Of a DNA stretch of 11,080 bases, positions 1-7,009 are shown piece after piece (position 1 is the first letter of the stretch; every line of letters starts with the position of its first letter). The notes under the pieces were generated by a model. The model was not told where the DNA came from. It searched no databases and worked only from the letters and a program-made list of their open reading frames with translations. The position numbers and the translations under genes were made by a program. The DNA comes from Candidatus Aminicenantota bacterium (GTDB lineage Bacteria; Acidobacteriota; Aminicenantia; Aminicenantales; Aminicenantaceae): assembly GCA_030670375.1 (NCBI GenBank), contig DAOVBT010000031.1, forward strand, positions 1-11,080. Direction: 5' to 3'.

Positions 1-297
1 ATGCCCGGAGAAGAAGATTTCGGCATCAACTCTCTCGAGGCCCAGGCCTGTGGTATTCCTGTGGTTGCATATGGGAGGGGAGGGGCTACCGAGACCATAA
101 TCCCTCAGGAAACCGGCCTTTTTTTTCCGGAATTGACTGCCGAAAGTCTTCAAGCTGCCCTTGACAAATTTCAGAGCATCGCTTTTAATAAATCGACCAT
201 CAGGGCGAATGCACTGACATTCTCTCGGGATTCATTCAAAGAGAAGACCTCAGCCCTGTTTCGTGAGAAATGGAACGAATTTCAGAGTGAGAAATGA
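1..297 (+). CDS. Glycosyltransferase family 4 (GT-B), C-terminal part, cut by the window edge
   Basis: This is the C-terminal part of a GT-B retaining glycosyltransferase that would transfer a sugar from a nucleotide donor to a lipid-linked glycan at the cytoplasmic face of the inner membrane. The fragment opens with PGEEDFGINSLEAQACG, which contains the family EX7E motif (E5 and E13), followed by GIPVVAY and GRGGATETI, the donor-binding part of the second Rossmann domain. This resembles the WbaZ/mannosyltransferase-like branch, but donor and acceptor cannot be read from the fragment. The ATG at position 1 is almost certainly an internal methionine, because about 250 or more N-terminal residues are missing. 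The stop codon (295-297) overlaps the start of the next gene as ATGA, so the two are very probably translationally coupled within a surface-polysaccharide cluster that continues to the left. Confidence 0.88.
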   Translation: MPGEEDFGINSLEAQACGIPVVAYGRGGATETIIPQETGLFFPELTAESLQAALDKFQSIAFNKSTIRANALTFSRDSFKEKTSALFREKWNEFQSEK

Positions 298-1742
298 TAA
301 GACGACAGCGTAGCGGTTTGATAGGCTGGTTCCTGTTGAGTGACTTCCTGGGGATCCTGATATCCTTTTTTTACTCTTACGGATTTCGATTTTACATGTA
401 TATCATCCCTGTCAATCCGGAACGAGGGATTCCTCCGCTCAAATCCTACGCGCTTGTTTTTCCGCTTTTTCTGGCCATACATCTTGTGATCTTTTTCCTC
501 CAGGGGTTCTACAGAACAAGGCTCAAACGGACCAAAATCGACGATTTTTTCCTCGTGACCCTGAACGCGGTTCTGACCATCCTGATCATCCAGGCTATTT
601 TGGCTTATTTGAATGCTTACAGCCAGGGAGCCGCACCGCTTTTTCGTATGACGTTCAAGTTGTCGCACGGATTCCTTGCGGTGTATTTCGTCGTGATAGT
701 GTTGATGATCTCCTTCCTCCGAAATCAGATCTTTTACTTCATGAAGAAACGTTATGCCAAGGGAATGAATTTGAAGAGTGTGCTTATCGTCGGCGCCGGG
801 GATATGGGAAAATCGGTTGCCGAAAAGCTTTCGCAGTATAAAGATCTGGGGTTTGTCGTGAAGGGATTTCTGGATGATGATCTTAGTGAAGGAGAGGTGG
901 TGGACGTCGACGGAGGCATCCCGGTCCTTGGCCCGTTGAGTGAATTGGAGCCGGTCCTGGAGAGAGAGGATGTTTCCGATGTTTATGTGGCACTGGACTT
1001 GAATAACTACGGCAAAATCCTCGAGACTCTCAAAGTGGTCAATAAGTATGTGGTGAATGTCCGGCTGATTCCGGATCTTTTTCAGCTTCTCACGCTTAAA
1101 GCCCGTGTCGAAGAACTCGACGGGTTCCCGGTCATCAGTGTCGATGAGCCACCGTTGAGAGGTATAATGCTCTTGGCTAAAAGACTGATGGACATCCTGG
1201 TATCTGCGACCTTTCTGCTGTTGTTCTTGCCATTCCTGCTCCTTATCGCCTTTTTGATCAAGATCACCTCCAAGGGTACTGTGTTGTATCATCAGGAGAG
1301 GATGGGGCTTGACGGGAAAAAATTTGTCATGCATAAGTTTCGAACCATGGTCTCTGATGCCGAATCACAGACGGGTCCGGTCATGTATTCTCCCGATGAT
1401 CCCCGGTTGATAAAAATAGGGAAATTCTTGCGGAAATTCAGCCTGGATGAGATCCCTCAGCTTATCAATGTTCTCAAGGGAGAGATGAGCCTGGTGGGCC
1501 CTCGCCCTGAGCGGCCTGTTTTCGTCAAAGAATTCCGGGAAAAAATCCCAAAATATATGCTCAGGCACAAAGTGAAATCCGGTATCACCGGATGGGCTCA
1601 GGTGCACGGACTCAGGCAAGATACCCCAATAGACAAAAGGCTCGACTACGATTTTTATTATATCCAGAACTGGTCTTTGAGCCTCGACTTGAAGATCCTA
1701 TGGAAAACACTGCGCAAGGGCTTCATAGATAAGAGTCTTTAA
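294..1742 (+). CDS. Undecaprenyl-phosphate sugar phosphotransferase (exopolysaccharide priming enzyme, WcaJ/WbaP type)
   Basis: This integral inner-membrane enzyme would start glycan synthesis by moving a hexose-1-phosphate from a UDP-sugar to undecaprenyl phosphate. At 482 residues it has the normal length and order for the family: about four N-terminal membrane segments (residues 8-145), a Rossmann-like CoA-binding-type domain (GAGDMG at 167-172), a further membrane/re-entrant segment (about 295-325), and the C-terminal catalytic domain. Visible catalytic-domain motifs are KRLMD (296-300), ERMG (335-338), KFRTM (348-352), the LDEIPQ region with D385/E386, SLVGPRPERP (399-408) and GITGWAQVHGLR (430-441). 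The usual glycine after GLR is replaced by Q442. It starts inside the stop codon of the upstream glycosyltransferase. The sugar (glucose, galactose or other) cannot be assigned from sequence alone, though the full-length architecture is that of glucose-1-phosphate transferases. Its last 20 bases overlap the 3' end of the convergent pgsA. Confidence 0.93.
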   Translation: MIRRQRSGLIGWFLLSDFLGILISFFYSYGFRFYMYIIPVNPERGIPPLKSYALVFPLFLAIHLVIFFLQGFYRTRLKRTKIDDFFLVTLNAVLTILIIQAILAYLNAYSQGAAPLFRMTFKLSHGFLAVYFVVIVLMISFLRNQIFYFMKKRYAKGMNLKSVLIVGAGDMGKSVAEKLSQYKDLGFVVKGFLDDDLSEGEVVDVDGGIPVLGPLSELEPVLEREDVSDVYVALDLNNYGKILETLKVVNKYVVNVRLIPDLFQLLTLKARVEELDGFPVISVDEPPLRGIMLLAKRLMDILVSATFLLLFLPFLLLIAFLIKITSKGTVLYHQERMGLDGKKFVMHKFRTMVSDAESQTGPVMYSPDDPRLIKIGKFLRKFSLDEIPQLINVLKGEMSLVGPRPERPVFVKEFREKIPKYMLRHKVKSGITGWAQVHGLRQDTPIDKRLDYDFYYIQNWSLSLDLKILWKTLRKGFIDKSL

Positions 1743-2301
1743 GCGAGCGAAATCCCCTCAAACCATACCCGAAGCCAGAAATAATGGTTAAAGCAAACGT
1801 GAGGATGTACAGCCACGAGAGAAAGGCGGGCGCCTTATCCAGAACGTTCAAAAGGAGCACACACAGGATGACTCCCATCTGGCAGACGGTGCTGGCTTTT
1901 CCTATCAAGCTGGGAGGGAATTTTGTGTGACCCCGCAGTTTATACATCACGAATGCCGCAGATACGATGGCGATGTCGCGTCCGACGATGGCAACCGTAA
2001 GCCAAAGGGGGATCGTGTTGGGCTGGCTGACAGAGGGGACACTGAGGATTATGACGGCAGTGGTCATCAGCAGCTTATCTGCGGCAGGATCGAGCAGCCC
2101 TCCGATTTTCGTTTTTTGATCCCAGATCCTGGCTGCCATCCCATCCAGGACGTCTGTTGTGCTCGCGAACAGAAAAACAATCATTGCATGAAGGGCTTTG
2201 TTTTGGAGCAGCATATAAAGAAAAAGCGGGATCAGGAAAATCCGGAGCATGCTGAAAAAATTGGGAACGGTCCAGAGGCGCTCTTCTTTTTGTTTCTTCA
2301 C
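1723..2301 (-). CDS. pgsA: CDP-diacylglycerol--glycerol-3-phosphate 3-phosphatidyltransferase
   Basis: This inner-membrane enzyme would make phosphatidylglycerol phosphate from CDP-diacylglycerol and glycerol-3-phosphate. The CDP-alcohol phosphotransferase signature D-x2-DG-x2-AR-x8-G-x3-D-x3-D is complete (D50, D53-G54, A57-R58, G67, D71, D75). The N-terminus has the PgsA-like pattern VPNFFSMLRIFLIPLF, and further membrane segments fill out a normal length of 192 residues. GRD (107-109) and GKAST (134-138) also fit PgsA. The start is a GTG (2299-2301); no good Shine-Dalgarno sequence is visible, so translation may depend on the lipoprotein gene that ends 19 bases upstream. Related enzymes of the superfamily (phosphatidylserine or cardiolipin synthases) have the same signature, but the length and N-terminus favour PgsA. 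Its 3' end overlaps the convergent sugar-transferase gene. Confidence 0.9.
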   Translation of the reverse strand: MKKQKEERLWTVPNFFSMLRIFLIPLFLYMLLQNKALHAMIVFLFASTTDVLDGMAARIWDQKTKIGGLLDPAADKLLMTTAVIILSVPSVSQPNTIPLWLTVAIVGRDIAIVSAAFVMYKLRGHTKFPPSLIGKASTVCQMGVILCVLLLNVLDKAPAFLSWLYILTFALTIISGFGYGLRGFRSLKDSYL

Positions 2302-2320
2302 TTTTTATGAATAATTCAGG

Positions 2321-3646
2321 TTACCTGATCTGACCCATGATGATGTCAAGGAGTTTGATAGAATCCTGACCCGAGACCGGAAGATCTGGCTTGAATGTCT
2401 TATCCAGTGACAAACTCATGATGTCGTAGGATACAATCTGGATGATCGGTTGATAATAATAATTGTCTTCGGAAACATCGGATATCTGAATGCTCTCAGG
2501 AGGGATCTGCTGAAGAAATCTGTAACCTCTATCCCTGAGATGGTTGATCAGTCGTAGGAGGATTTCGGCCATTTCTGCCCTGGTTATGATTTTTTTGGGG
2601 CGGAAAGTATGATTGGGATATATATCCAACAAACCGAGAGAGGTCATTTGGAGAATGAAATCGTCTGCCCAAGAGGTCGCGATGTCGATGATGATAGGGG
2701 GTTCCTTCGTGGTTTCCTCCAAGAAATCCTTGAACTTGACTACCAGGAGTGCCGCCATATCCTCCTTCGAGATGGCTTCAGAAGTGACGATGGCGTTATA
2801 CTGACTGGGCAGCTCAAAAATTCCCAGGCGGTTCTTCAAAATTTCGACTCTTTGCTGGTACTTCTGGTTTTCGGGTTCTTCCCCTAACAATTTCTCGTAT
2901 ATCTCGAGGCCCCGCTTGTTCTCGTTGGCTAAAAACAGAATATCCCCGTACCTGTTGAGGATATCGATGTTTTCTGGGTCGTTTTTGCTGGCCGCATCCA
3001 GATGGACAAGGGCGTTTTCCAAGTTGTTTTCCTGTTGGAAAATATCTATCAAGGCGAGGTGGGCTTGTATGGATTCGGGAGAGTAATACAAAGCTCGCAA
3101 GAATGCCTCCTTGCTGCTTTCTGTGTTTCCTGCATCCAAAAAGGTTTTTCCTGTATCCAAAGATTCTTGCGTTTTTTGTCTTTTGATATTTTCGTATTGA
3201 GCTCTGACCCAGATGTGGTCCGGGTCTTTTTTGATGATTTCCCGGAATTCCGCGAATGCCAGGTCATTACGGCCTGTTTTGTGATAAATTTGTCCCAAAC
3301 CCAGATGCACGATGCTCATATCCGGGGAATATCGCTGGGCTGCTTTAAAAAAATCTTCTGAAAGAGCTATGTCGTTCATCATGAAGTAGGCGTATCCCAT
3401 ACCAACGTAGTAAAAAGGGCTCTGTTCATCGAGCCGAATCAGCGCCTTACGAGCTTTACTTCCTTTTCCCTGCTTCAAGCTTCTCCAGGCCTCTTCTATG
3501 ACGATTCTCTCATCGAGGGAAAGTTCGGTCACTATGGATTGGGGCAGATTGTCGATATACAGGCTGGGAGGTGGAGGTTGGTATGTGGCGCATGCCCCCA
3601 ACAGCAATATCATCAAAAAAACCAAGGCGTATGCTTTTCTCACCAA
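2321..3646 (-). CDS. Outer-membrane-type lipoprotein with TPR repeats and C-terminal S-layer homology-like repeats
   Basis: This is a predicted lipoprotein of 441 residues with no family name I can assign. The N-terminus is a lipoprotein signal peptide ending in LGAC, with the lipidated Cys at residue 19 and Ala at +2, which would allow sorting to the outer membrane. Residues about 50-265 are helical TPR-like repeats (for example around 78-110, 112-143, 195-225 and 228-258). The C-terminus looks like S-layer homology units: a half unit near 291-304 (ISKEDMAAL), a good unit at about 320-365 with YPNHTFRPKKIITRAEMAEI, and a degenerate one at about 390-437. SLH domains usually bind cell-wall polymers, so a role linking the outer membrane to peptidoglycan is plausible but inferred. 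The start is TTG (3646) or the in-frame GTG at 3643; a strong GGAGG at 3653-3657 serves either. The gene overlaps the end of hflX by 7 or 4 bases. Confidence 0.82.
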   Translation of the reverse strand: MVRKAYALVFLMILLLGACATYQPPPPSLYIDNLPQSIVTELSLDERIVIEEAWRSLKQGKGSKARKALIRLDEQSPFYYVGMGYAYFMMNDIALSEDFFKAAQRYSPDMSIVHLGLGQIYHKTGRNDLAFAEFREIIKKDPDHIWVRAQYENIKRQKTQESLDTGKTFLDAGNTESSKEAFLRALYYSPESIQAHLALIDIFQQENNLENALVHLDAASKNDPENIDILNRYGDILFLANENKRGLEIYEKLLGEEPENQKYQQRVEILKNRLGIFELPSQYNAIVTSEAISKEDMAALLVVKFKDFLEETTKEPPIIIDIATSWADDFILQMTSLGLLDIYPNHTFRPKKIITRAEMAEILLRLINHLRDRGYRFLQQIPPESIQISDVSEDNYYYQPIIQIVSYDIMSLSLDKTFKPDLPVSGQDSIKLLDIIMGQIR

Positions 3647-4908
3647 TTTGTTCCTCCTCTCTTGATATACGGTGTGTAGTTTAGAACCAATTTAGGGTCT
3701 GCCATTATTTTTATTTCAATATTTTCGCGATTTTCTCTCTTTTTTAGCACAATCGACCACTTTGAAAAAGAGGAAATGATATTTTTTTTGGATTTTGGAA
3801 TGCTCAGATAGTAAAAATTCATGTTTTGGAATAGAGAAGCGCGGAGCTTTTTATGGAGTGCATCAAGTCCATCTCCTTTTTTTGCAGATATATACACAGA
3901 TTGGTTGGGGGATTTCGTGTTTTTTGTCAAAAATTCCGCTTTGTTGGGAAAAAGATCGATTTTATTGAAGACCTTGATGACAGGAATGTCCTTAACACCC
4001 AAATCAGAAAGAATATTTTCAACAACCTCGATTTGGATTTCGCAATGGGAGGAGCTTGTGTCGATGATGTGGAGGATGCAATCGGACTCCTTGATCTCTT
4101 CCAGCGTAGATTTAAAGGCTTCGATCAATTCGATCGGCAGTTTTTTTATGAAGCCCACAGTATCAGAGAGAAAATAATAGAGCCCGTCGGGAAGATGGGC
4201 TCGGCGAAGAACGGGATCGAGAGTGGCGAAGAGCTGTGAAGATGTGACCACACTCTCTTTGGAAAGCGCGTTAAACAAGGTGGACTTTCCTGCATTGGTG
4301 TATCCCACAAGAGAGACAACGGGGATGGGGCCTTTTTGGCGACTTTTCCTCTGGTGGGCACGGCGTTTCTGGACACGGAGGATTTCTTTTTTTATTCGTG
4401 AGATGCGATCTTGAATTCGTCTTCTGTCCTCTTCCAGTTTTTTCTCCCCCGGGCCTCGGGTACCGATTCCCCCTCCTAATCGAGAGAGAGCTTTGCCACG
4501 TCCCAAAAGCCGGGGGAGAAGGTAGCTCAGTTGTGCCAGCTCGACCTGAAGCTTGCCTTCCTTGCTCTTGGCACGCTGGGCGAATATGTCAAGGATGAGT
4601 TGTGTTCTGTCGATGATCTTTCCTGGGATGGTGTCTTCCAAGTTTTTCAGTTGAATCGGGGAGAGGTTGTGGTTAAAAATGATGAGGTTTGCCTGCGTCT
4701 CCTGCTTCAAACGAACGATTTCTTCGACTTTGCCCTTTCCAATGAAAAATTTTGGGGATATATCATGCCGGATCTGGTATACCTCCTGGATGATATCAGC
4801 TCCTGCTGTCTGGGCTAATCCTCGAAGTTCCTTGATGGATACCTCGGCTTCTGCCTGTTCCCTTTTGTTTGTTGCCAGGTGTATAAGGATCGCTTTTTCC
4901 ATTTTCAC
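3640..4908 (-). CDS. hflX: GTPase HflX (ribosome-associated)
   Basis: This is a cytoplasmic Obg-superfamily GTPase which in studied bacteria binds the 50S subunit and splits stalled or hibernating ribosomes. At 422 residues it has normal length and order: an N-terminal HflX domain (about 1-190) with the signature GRGKALSRLGGGIGTRGPGE (135-154) and a basic coiled linker, then the G domain. G motifs are GYTNAGKST (202-210, G1), FATLDP (227-232, G2), DTVGF (249-253, G3), NKID (315-318, G4) and SAK (341-343, G5). A C-terminal domain of about 60 residues follows. The start is a GTG (4906-4908) that overlaps the miaA stop as GTGA; an in-frame ATG lies at 4902. A miaA-hflX order resembles the enterobacterial miaA-hfq-hflX cluster, but there is no hfq here. 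Confidence 0.95.
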   Translation of the reverse strand: MKMEKAILIHLATNKREQAEAEVSIKELRGLAQTAGADIIQEVYQIRHDISPKFFIGKGKVEEIVRLKQETQANLIIFNHNLSPIQLKNLEDTIPGKIIDRTQLILDIFAQRAKSKEGKLQVELAQLSYLLPRLLGRGKALSRLGGGIGTRGPGEKKLEEDRRRIQDRISRIKKEILRVQKRRAHQRKSRQKGPIPVVSLVGYTNAGKSTLFNALSKESVVTSSQLFATLDPVLRRAHLPDGLYYFLSDTVGFIKKLPIELIEAFKSTLEEIKESDCILHIIDTSSSHCEIQIEVVENILSDLGVKDIPVIKVFNKIDLFPNKAEFLTKNTKSPNQSVYISAKKGDGLDALHKKLRASLFQNMNFYYLSIPKSKKNIISSFSKWSIVLKKRENRENIEIKIMADPKLVLNYTPYIKRGGTNW

Positions 4909-5846
4909 TTCAAATGGGTCCTCACATACGCCGAAATGGAGGGGAAATCATCCGGCTCGAACCAGCAAATACCCTCCATTTTCCGAAACCATGTCATTTG
5001 TCTTTTGGCATAGTGCCGGGTCTCCTTTTTGGTCAAGTCGACCGCTTCATCCAAGGAAATATCTCCTCTCAAGTGTTTCAAAACTTGCCTGTAACCCAGA
5101 GCTCGAAACGGGGGAGAGTCCGGTTTTACTCCCCCTGCCAAGAGACTCTGAACTTCTTTGACGATGCCGTTTTCAAACATCCGGTCAACGCGATCTTCGA
5201 TCTTATTGTAAATGGCAGGCCTCTCTAATTTTAACCCAATTTTAAGGATAAAAAAATCGTTGACCAGAGAACGGGTGTTTGCAAAATGTGCGGAAATGGG
5301 TTTTTGGGTGGTATGAAAAACCTCCAGTGCTCTTATGATGCGGATTTTATCCCTCTTGCCGATTTTATTCGCATAGACCGGATCGAACTTCAAAAGCGAT
5401 TCTCTTAAAAATTCCAATCCTTTGTCTTTTGCTTGTCGTTCAAGCTTTGCGCGGATCGCCGGATCCTTTTCCCCTTCTGGGAAAAGACCTTCGCAAAGCG
5501 CTTTCAGATACAGACCGGTCCCACCGGCGATTATCGGAAGCTTTTGATTTTCCCTGATTAATCGGATTGCCTCTAGGGCATGTTTGACGAAGTCTGCGGC
5601 TGTGAATTGTGTGGATGCGTCGGCGATATCCAGCAGGTGATGGGGGATATTTTTTTTTTGGTCGGGGGATATTTTGTCTGTGCCGATATCAAACCCCTTG
5701 TATACCTGCATCGAGTCACAGTTGATGATTTCTCCGTTGAATTCTTCGGCAAGGAGGATGGCTGTGGCACTTTTTCCTACAGCAGTGGCGCCTAATACGA
5801 TAACGAGGTTTTTGGCTTCAGGTTCCAATTTTGACCAAAAAAACAA
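4905..5846 (-). CDS. miaA: tRNA dimethylallyltransferase
   Basis: This cytoplasmic enzyme would transfer a dimethylallyl group to N6 of A37 in tRNAs reading UNN codons, the first step towards ms2i6A. Visible motifs are the P-loop GATAVGKS (19-26), the substrate-binding DSMQVYKG (44-51), PHHLLDI (68-74), GGTGLYLKAL (108-117), IRALEVF and the C-terminal RQMTWFRK. Length is normal at about 307-313 residues. The start is uncertain. The longest form begins at a TTG (5844-5846) two codons after an in-frame stop, with no clear Shine-Dalgarno sequence; another TTG lies at 5828. Both candidates fall inside a short ORF in another frame (5818-5907), so translation may be coupled to that ORF. The gene contains an A10 run on its sense strand (T10 at 5650-5659). 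Its stop overlaps the hflX start. Confidence 0.94.
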   Translation of the reverse strand: MFFWSKLEPEAKNLVIVLGATAVGKSATAILLAEEFNGEIINCDSMQVYKGFDIGTDKISPDQKKNIPHHLLDIADASTQFTAADFVKHALEAIRLIRENQKLPIIAGGTGLYLKALCEGLFPEGEKDPAIRAKLERQAKDKGLEFLRESLLKFDPVYANKIGKRDKIRIIRALEVFHTTQKPISAHFANTRSLVNDFFILKIGLKLERPAIYNKIEDRVDRMFENGIVKEVQSLLAGGVKPDSPPFRALGYRQVLKHLRGDISLDEAVDLTKKETRHYAKRQMTWFRKMEGICWFEPDDFPSISAYVRTHLK

Positions 5847-5907
5847 GGATTATCAGAGTCATAAAAATCAGAAGGGCCAACACCTGCTTTCTTCTCAAGT
5901 CAGCCAC
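5818..5907 (-). CDS. Candidate 29-residue single-pass membrane peptide
   Basis: This short ORF lies between the DUF4388 gene and miaA. It begins with GTG (5905-5907), 7 bases after GGAG (5915-5918), overlaps the stop of the upstream gene by 8 bases, and ends with TGA at 5818-5820, inside the first codons of miaA. The predicted peptide starts MADLRRKQ and then has an unbroken hydrophobic stretch (V9 to V25: VLALLIFMTLIILVFLV), followed by KIGT. Basic residues before the hydrophobic segment predict an N-terminus in the cytoplasm. The placement fits a translated gene in a chain of coupled ORFs, and it would bring ribosomes to the poorly marked miaA start. I recognise no family. It could instead be a purely regulatory leader ORF, or chance. 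Confidence 0.5.
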   Translation of the reverse strand: MADLRRKQVLALLIFMTLIILVFLVKIGT

Positions 5908-6964
5908 CGATCGTCTCCAAATTTTTGATCAGTGTCGATTCAAACTCACTCCCAAGCGATTTTTTTACTGCCAAAATTTCAGCGGCCAAGATTTCATTCA
6001 GGGACTTAATAATCAATTGTGTGGTATCTCGGTCCGGCATGATAATGTTGAATTTGAGAACCGATTGACGGTCGATTTTCCCATCGATCCCCAGCCGGAT
6101 TTTTTGGAAATGCTGCGAGAGGTGCGGTTTGATGTCTTCGATGGATTTTTCCATCAAATTCAGAGCGACAGGACCCAGTTCTTTGGAGACGGATTTATAA
6201 ATGTAGGAACATTTGGCATTAAACGTATCCAGGATTTTTTGTAGTTCCGCAACGGAAAATTCCTGGAGGGGTTTGTTGGGTGTCGCCATCGGGGAAGGTC
6301 CAAGAATTCCCAAACAAAACAGGGTCAGGAGGGCCTTTTTGGTGTATTTCCCCCCCAATGTGCTTTTTGAAATAATAGTTTGAAGATCATTTTTTTTGCC
6401 GGCAGTATGGAGAAGATGTTCTTCGTAGGGCTCGAGGTCGATTTGATCCATATGGTCGGGTGTGAGTTTTTGAAAATTCTCGGCATCCTTTGGAATGAGG
6501 GCATCGATCAGTTTGATGTTCTTCATTCGATAAATGCCTTCCCGGATAAGACTGAGAGTGGGGATTGTAAAAAGAATGGCGGTATTGGAAGGTGTTTTTT
6601 CTGAAATAAGAGAGGAGGTCAAAGGGGATAGATCGAACAGTGGGAATAGTTCCTGTTTTGCATAAACTTCCATGTTTTTCCACAGATGTTGTGGGGAGAG
6701 GATTCCAAGGTCAAGGATAGCAGCCAAGAGAGATGTTTTCTTTTTTGCCGTCCGGGCTTCGCATTTTTTGGCAGAAGGATTGTCCAGGATTTTCTTTTTC
6801 AAGAGGTGCTTGAGAAAAGCCTTTTCTTCAAAAATATCTTTATCGATAGCGAGGTTGCCGGTTTTAAAAATCAGCGCCTTCTCGGTTGTATCGTTTTTTA
6901 TGAGCAGGCGTCCTGTGATTTTCGACTTCCAAACGGAAAATAGGATTTGGGGGAAAGATTCCAT
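5900..6964 (-). CDS. DUF4388 (PATAN-like) domain protein with an unassigned C-terminal region
   Basis: This is a predicted cytoplasmic protein of 354 residues with no signal peptide or membrane segment. Residues 1-60 (FPQILFSVWKSKITGRLLIK, then LIFKTGNLAIDKDIFEEKAFLKHL) follow the DUF4388 pattern: a short helix, the phrase 'TG.L.I', a strand and a 'GNLA' turn. DUF4388 proteins occur in gliding, chemosensory and signalling contexts, but their biochemical role is poorly known. Residues 75-110 continue the pattern (LLAAILDLGILSPQHLW). The C-terminal region (about 235-350) is predicted helical, with the phrase SKELGPVALNLMEKSIEDI, and I do not recognise it. The ATG at 6962-6964 is supported because the domain begins immediately after it, but no Shine-Dalgarno sequence precedes it and a promoter-like -10 lies only 8 bases upstream. 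It heads the run that continues into miaA and hflX. Function is unknown. Confidence 0.78.
   Translation of the reverse strand: MESFPQILFSVWKSKITGRLLIKNDTTEKALIFKTGNLAIDKDIFEEKAFLKHLLKKKILDNPSAKKCEARTAKKKTSLLAAILDLGILSPQHLWKNMEVYAKQELFPLFDLSPLTSSLISEKTPSNTAILFTIPTLSLIREGIYRMKNIKLIDALIPKDAENFQKLTPDHMDQIDLEPYEEHLLHTAGKKNDLQTIISKSTLGGKYTKKALLTLFCLGILGPSPMATPNKPLQEFSVAELQKILDTFNAKCSYIYKSVSKELGPVALNLMEKSIEDIKPHLSQHFQKIRLGIDGKIDRQSVLKFNIIMPDRDTTQLIIKSLNEILAAEILAVKKSLGSEFESTLIKNLETIGG
5915..5918 (-). promoter_or_regulatory. Shine-Dalgarno GGAG for the 29-residue ORF
   Basis: GGAG on the minus strand sits 7 bases before the GTG at 5905-5907, inside the last codons of the DUF4388 gene. It is better placed than anything in front of the miaA TTG codons, which is part of the case that the small ORF is translated. 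Confidence 0.45.
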
Positions 6965-6972
6965 ATGTTTAC

Positions 6973-6999
6973 TTTATAAATACCGCCACCAGATGTCAA
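6973..6999 (-). promoter_or_regulatory. Candidate sigma-70-type promoter for the DUF4388-miaA-hflX run
   Basis: On the minus strand a perfect -35 TTGACA (6994-6999) is followed after 15 bases by TATAAA (6973-6978). The spacer is at the short end of the accepted range; a 17-base spacer would give the weaker TAAAGT. Transcription would start about 7 bases downstream, near 6966, almost at the ATG at 6964, implying a leaderless or near-leaderless message. No ribosome binding site is visible between, which agrees. This is one of only four gaps between genes in the window. Confidence 0.5.
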
Positions 7000-7009
7000 T
7001 GGTATCAAT

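Noticed and set aside
282..1334. Open frame of about 350 codons on the minus strand opposite the sugar-phosphate transferase gene
   Set aside because: Its translation is rich in His, Asp and Gln with no recognisable domain, while the plus strand encodes a complete well-conserved enzyme. It is a shadow of that gene.
5831..6244. Plus-strand open frame of 137 codons opposite the DUF4388 and miaA junction
   Set aside because: No ribosome binding site or domain, and it lies opposite two well-supported minus-strand genes.
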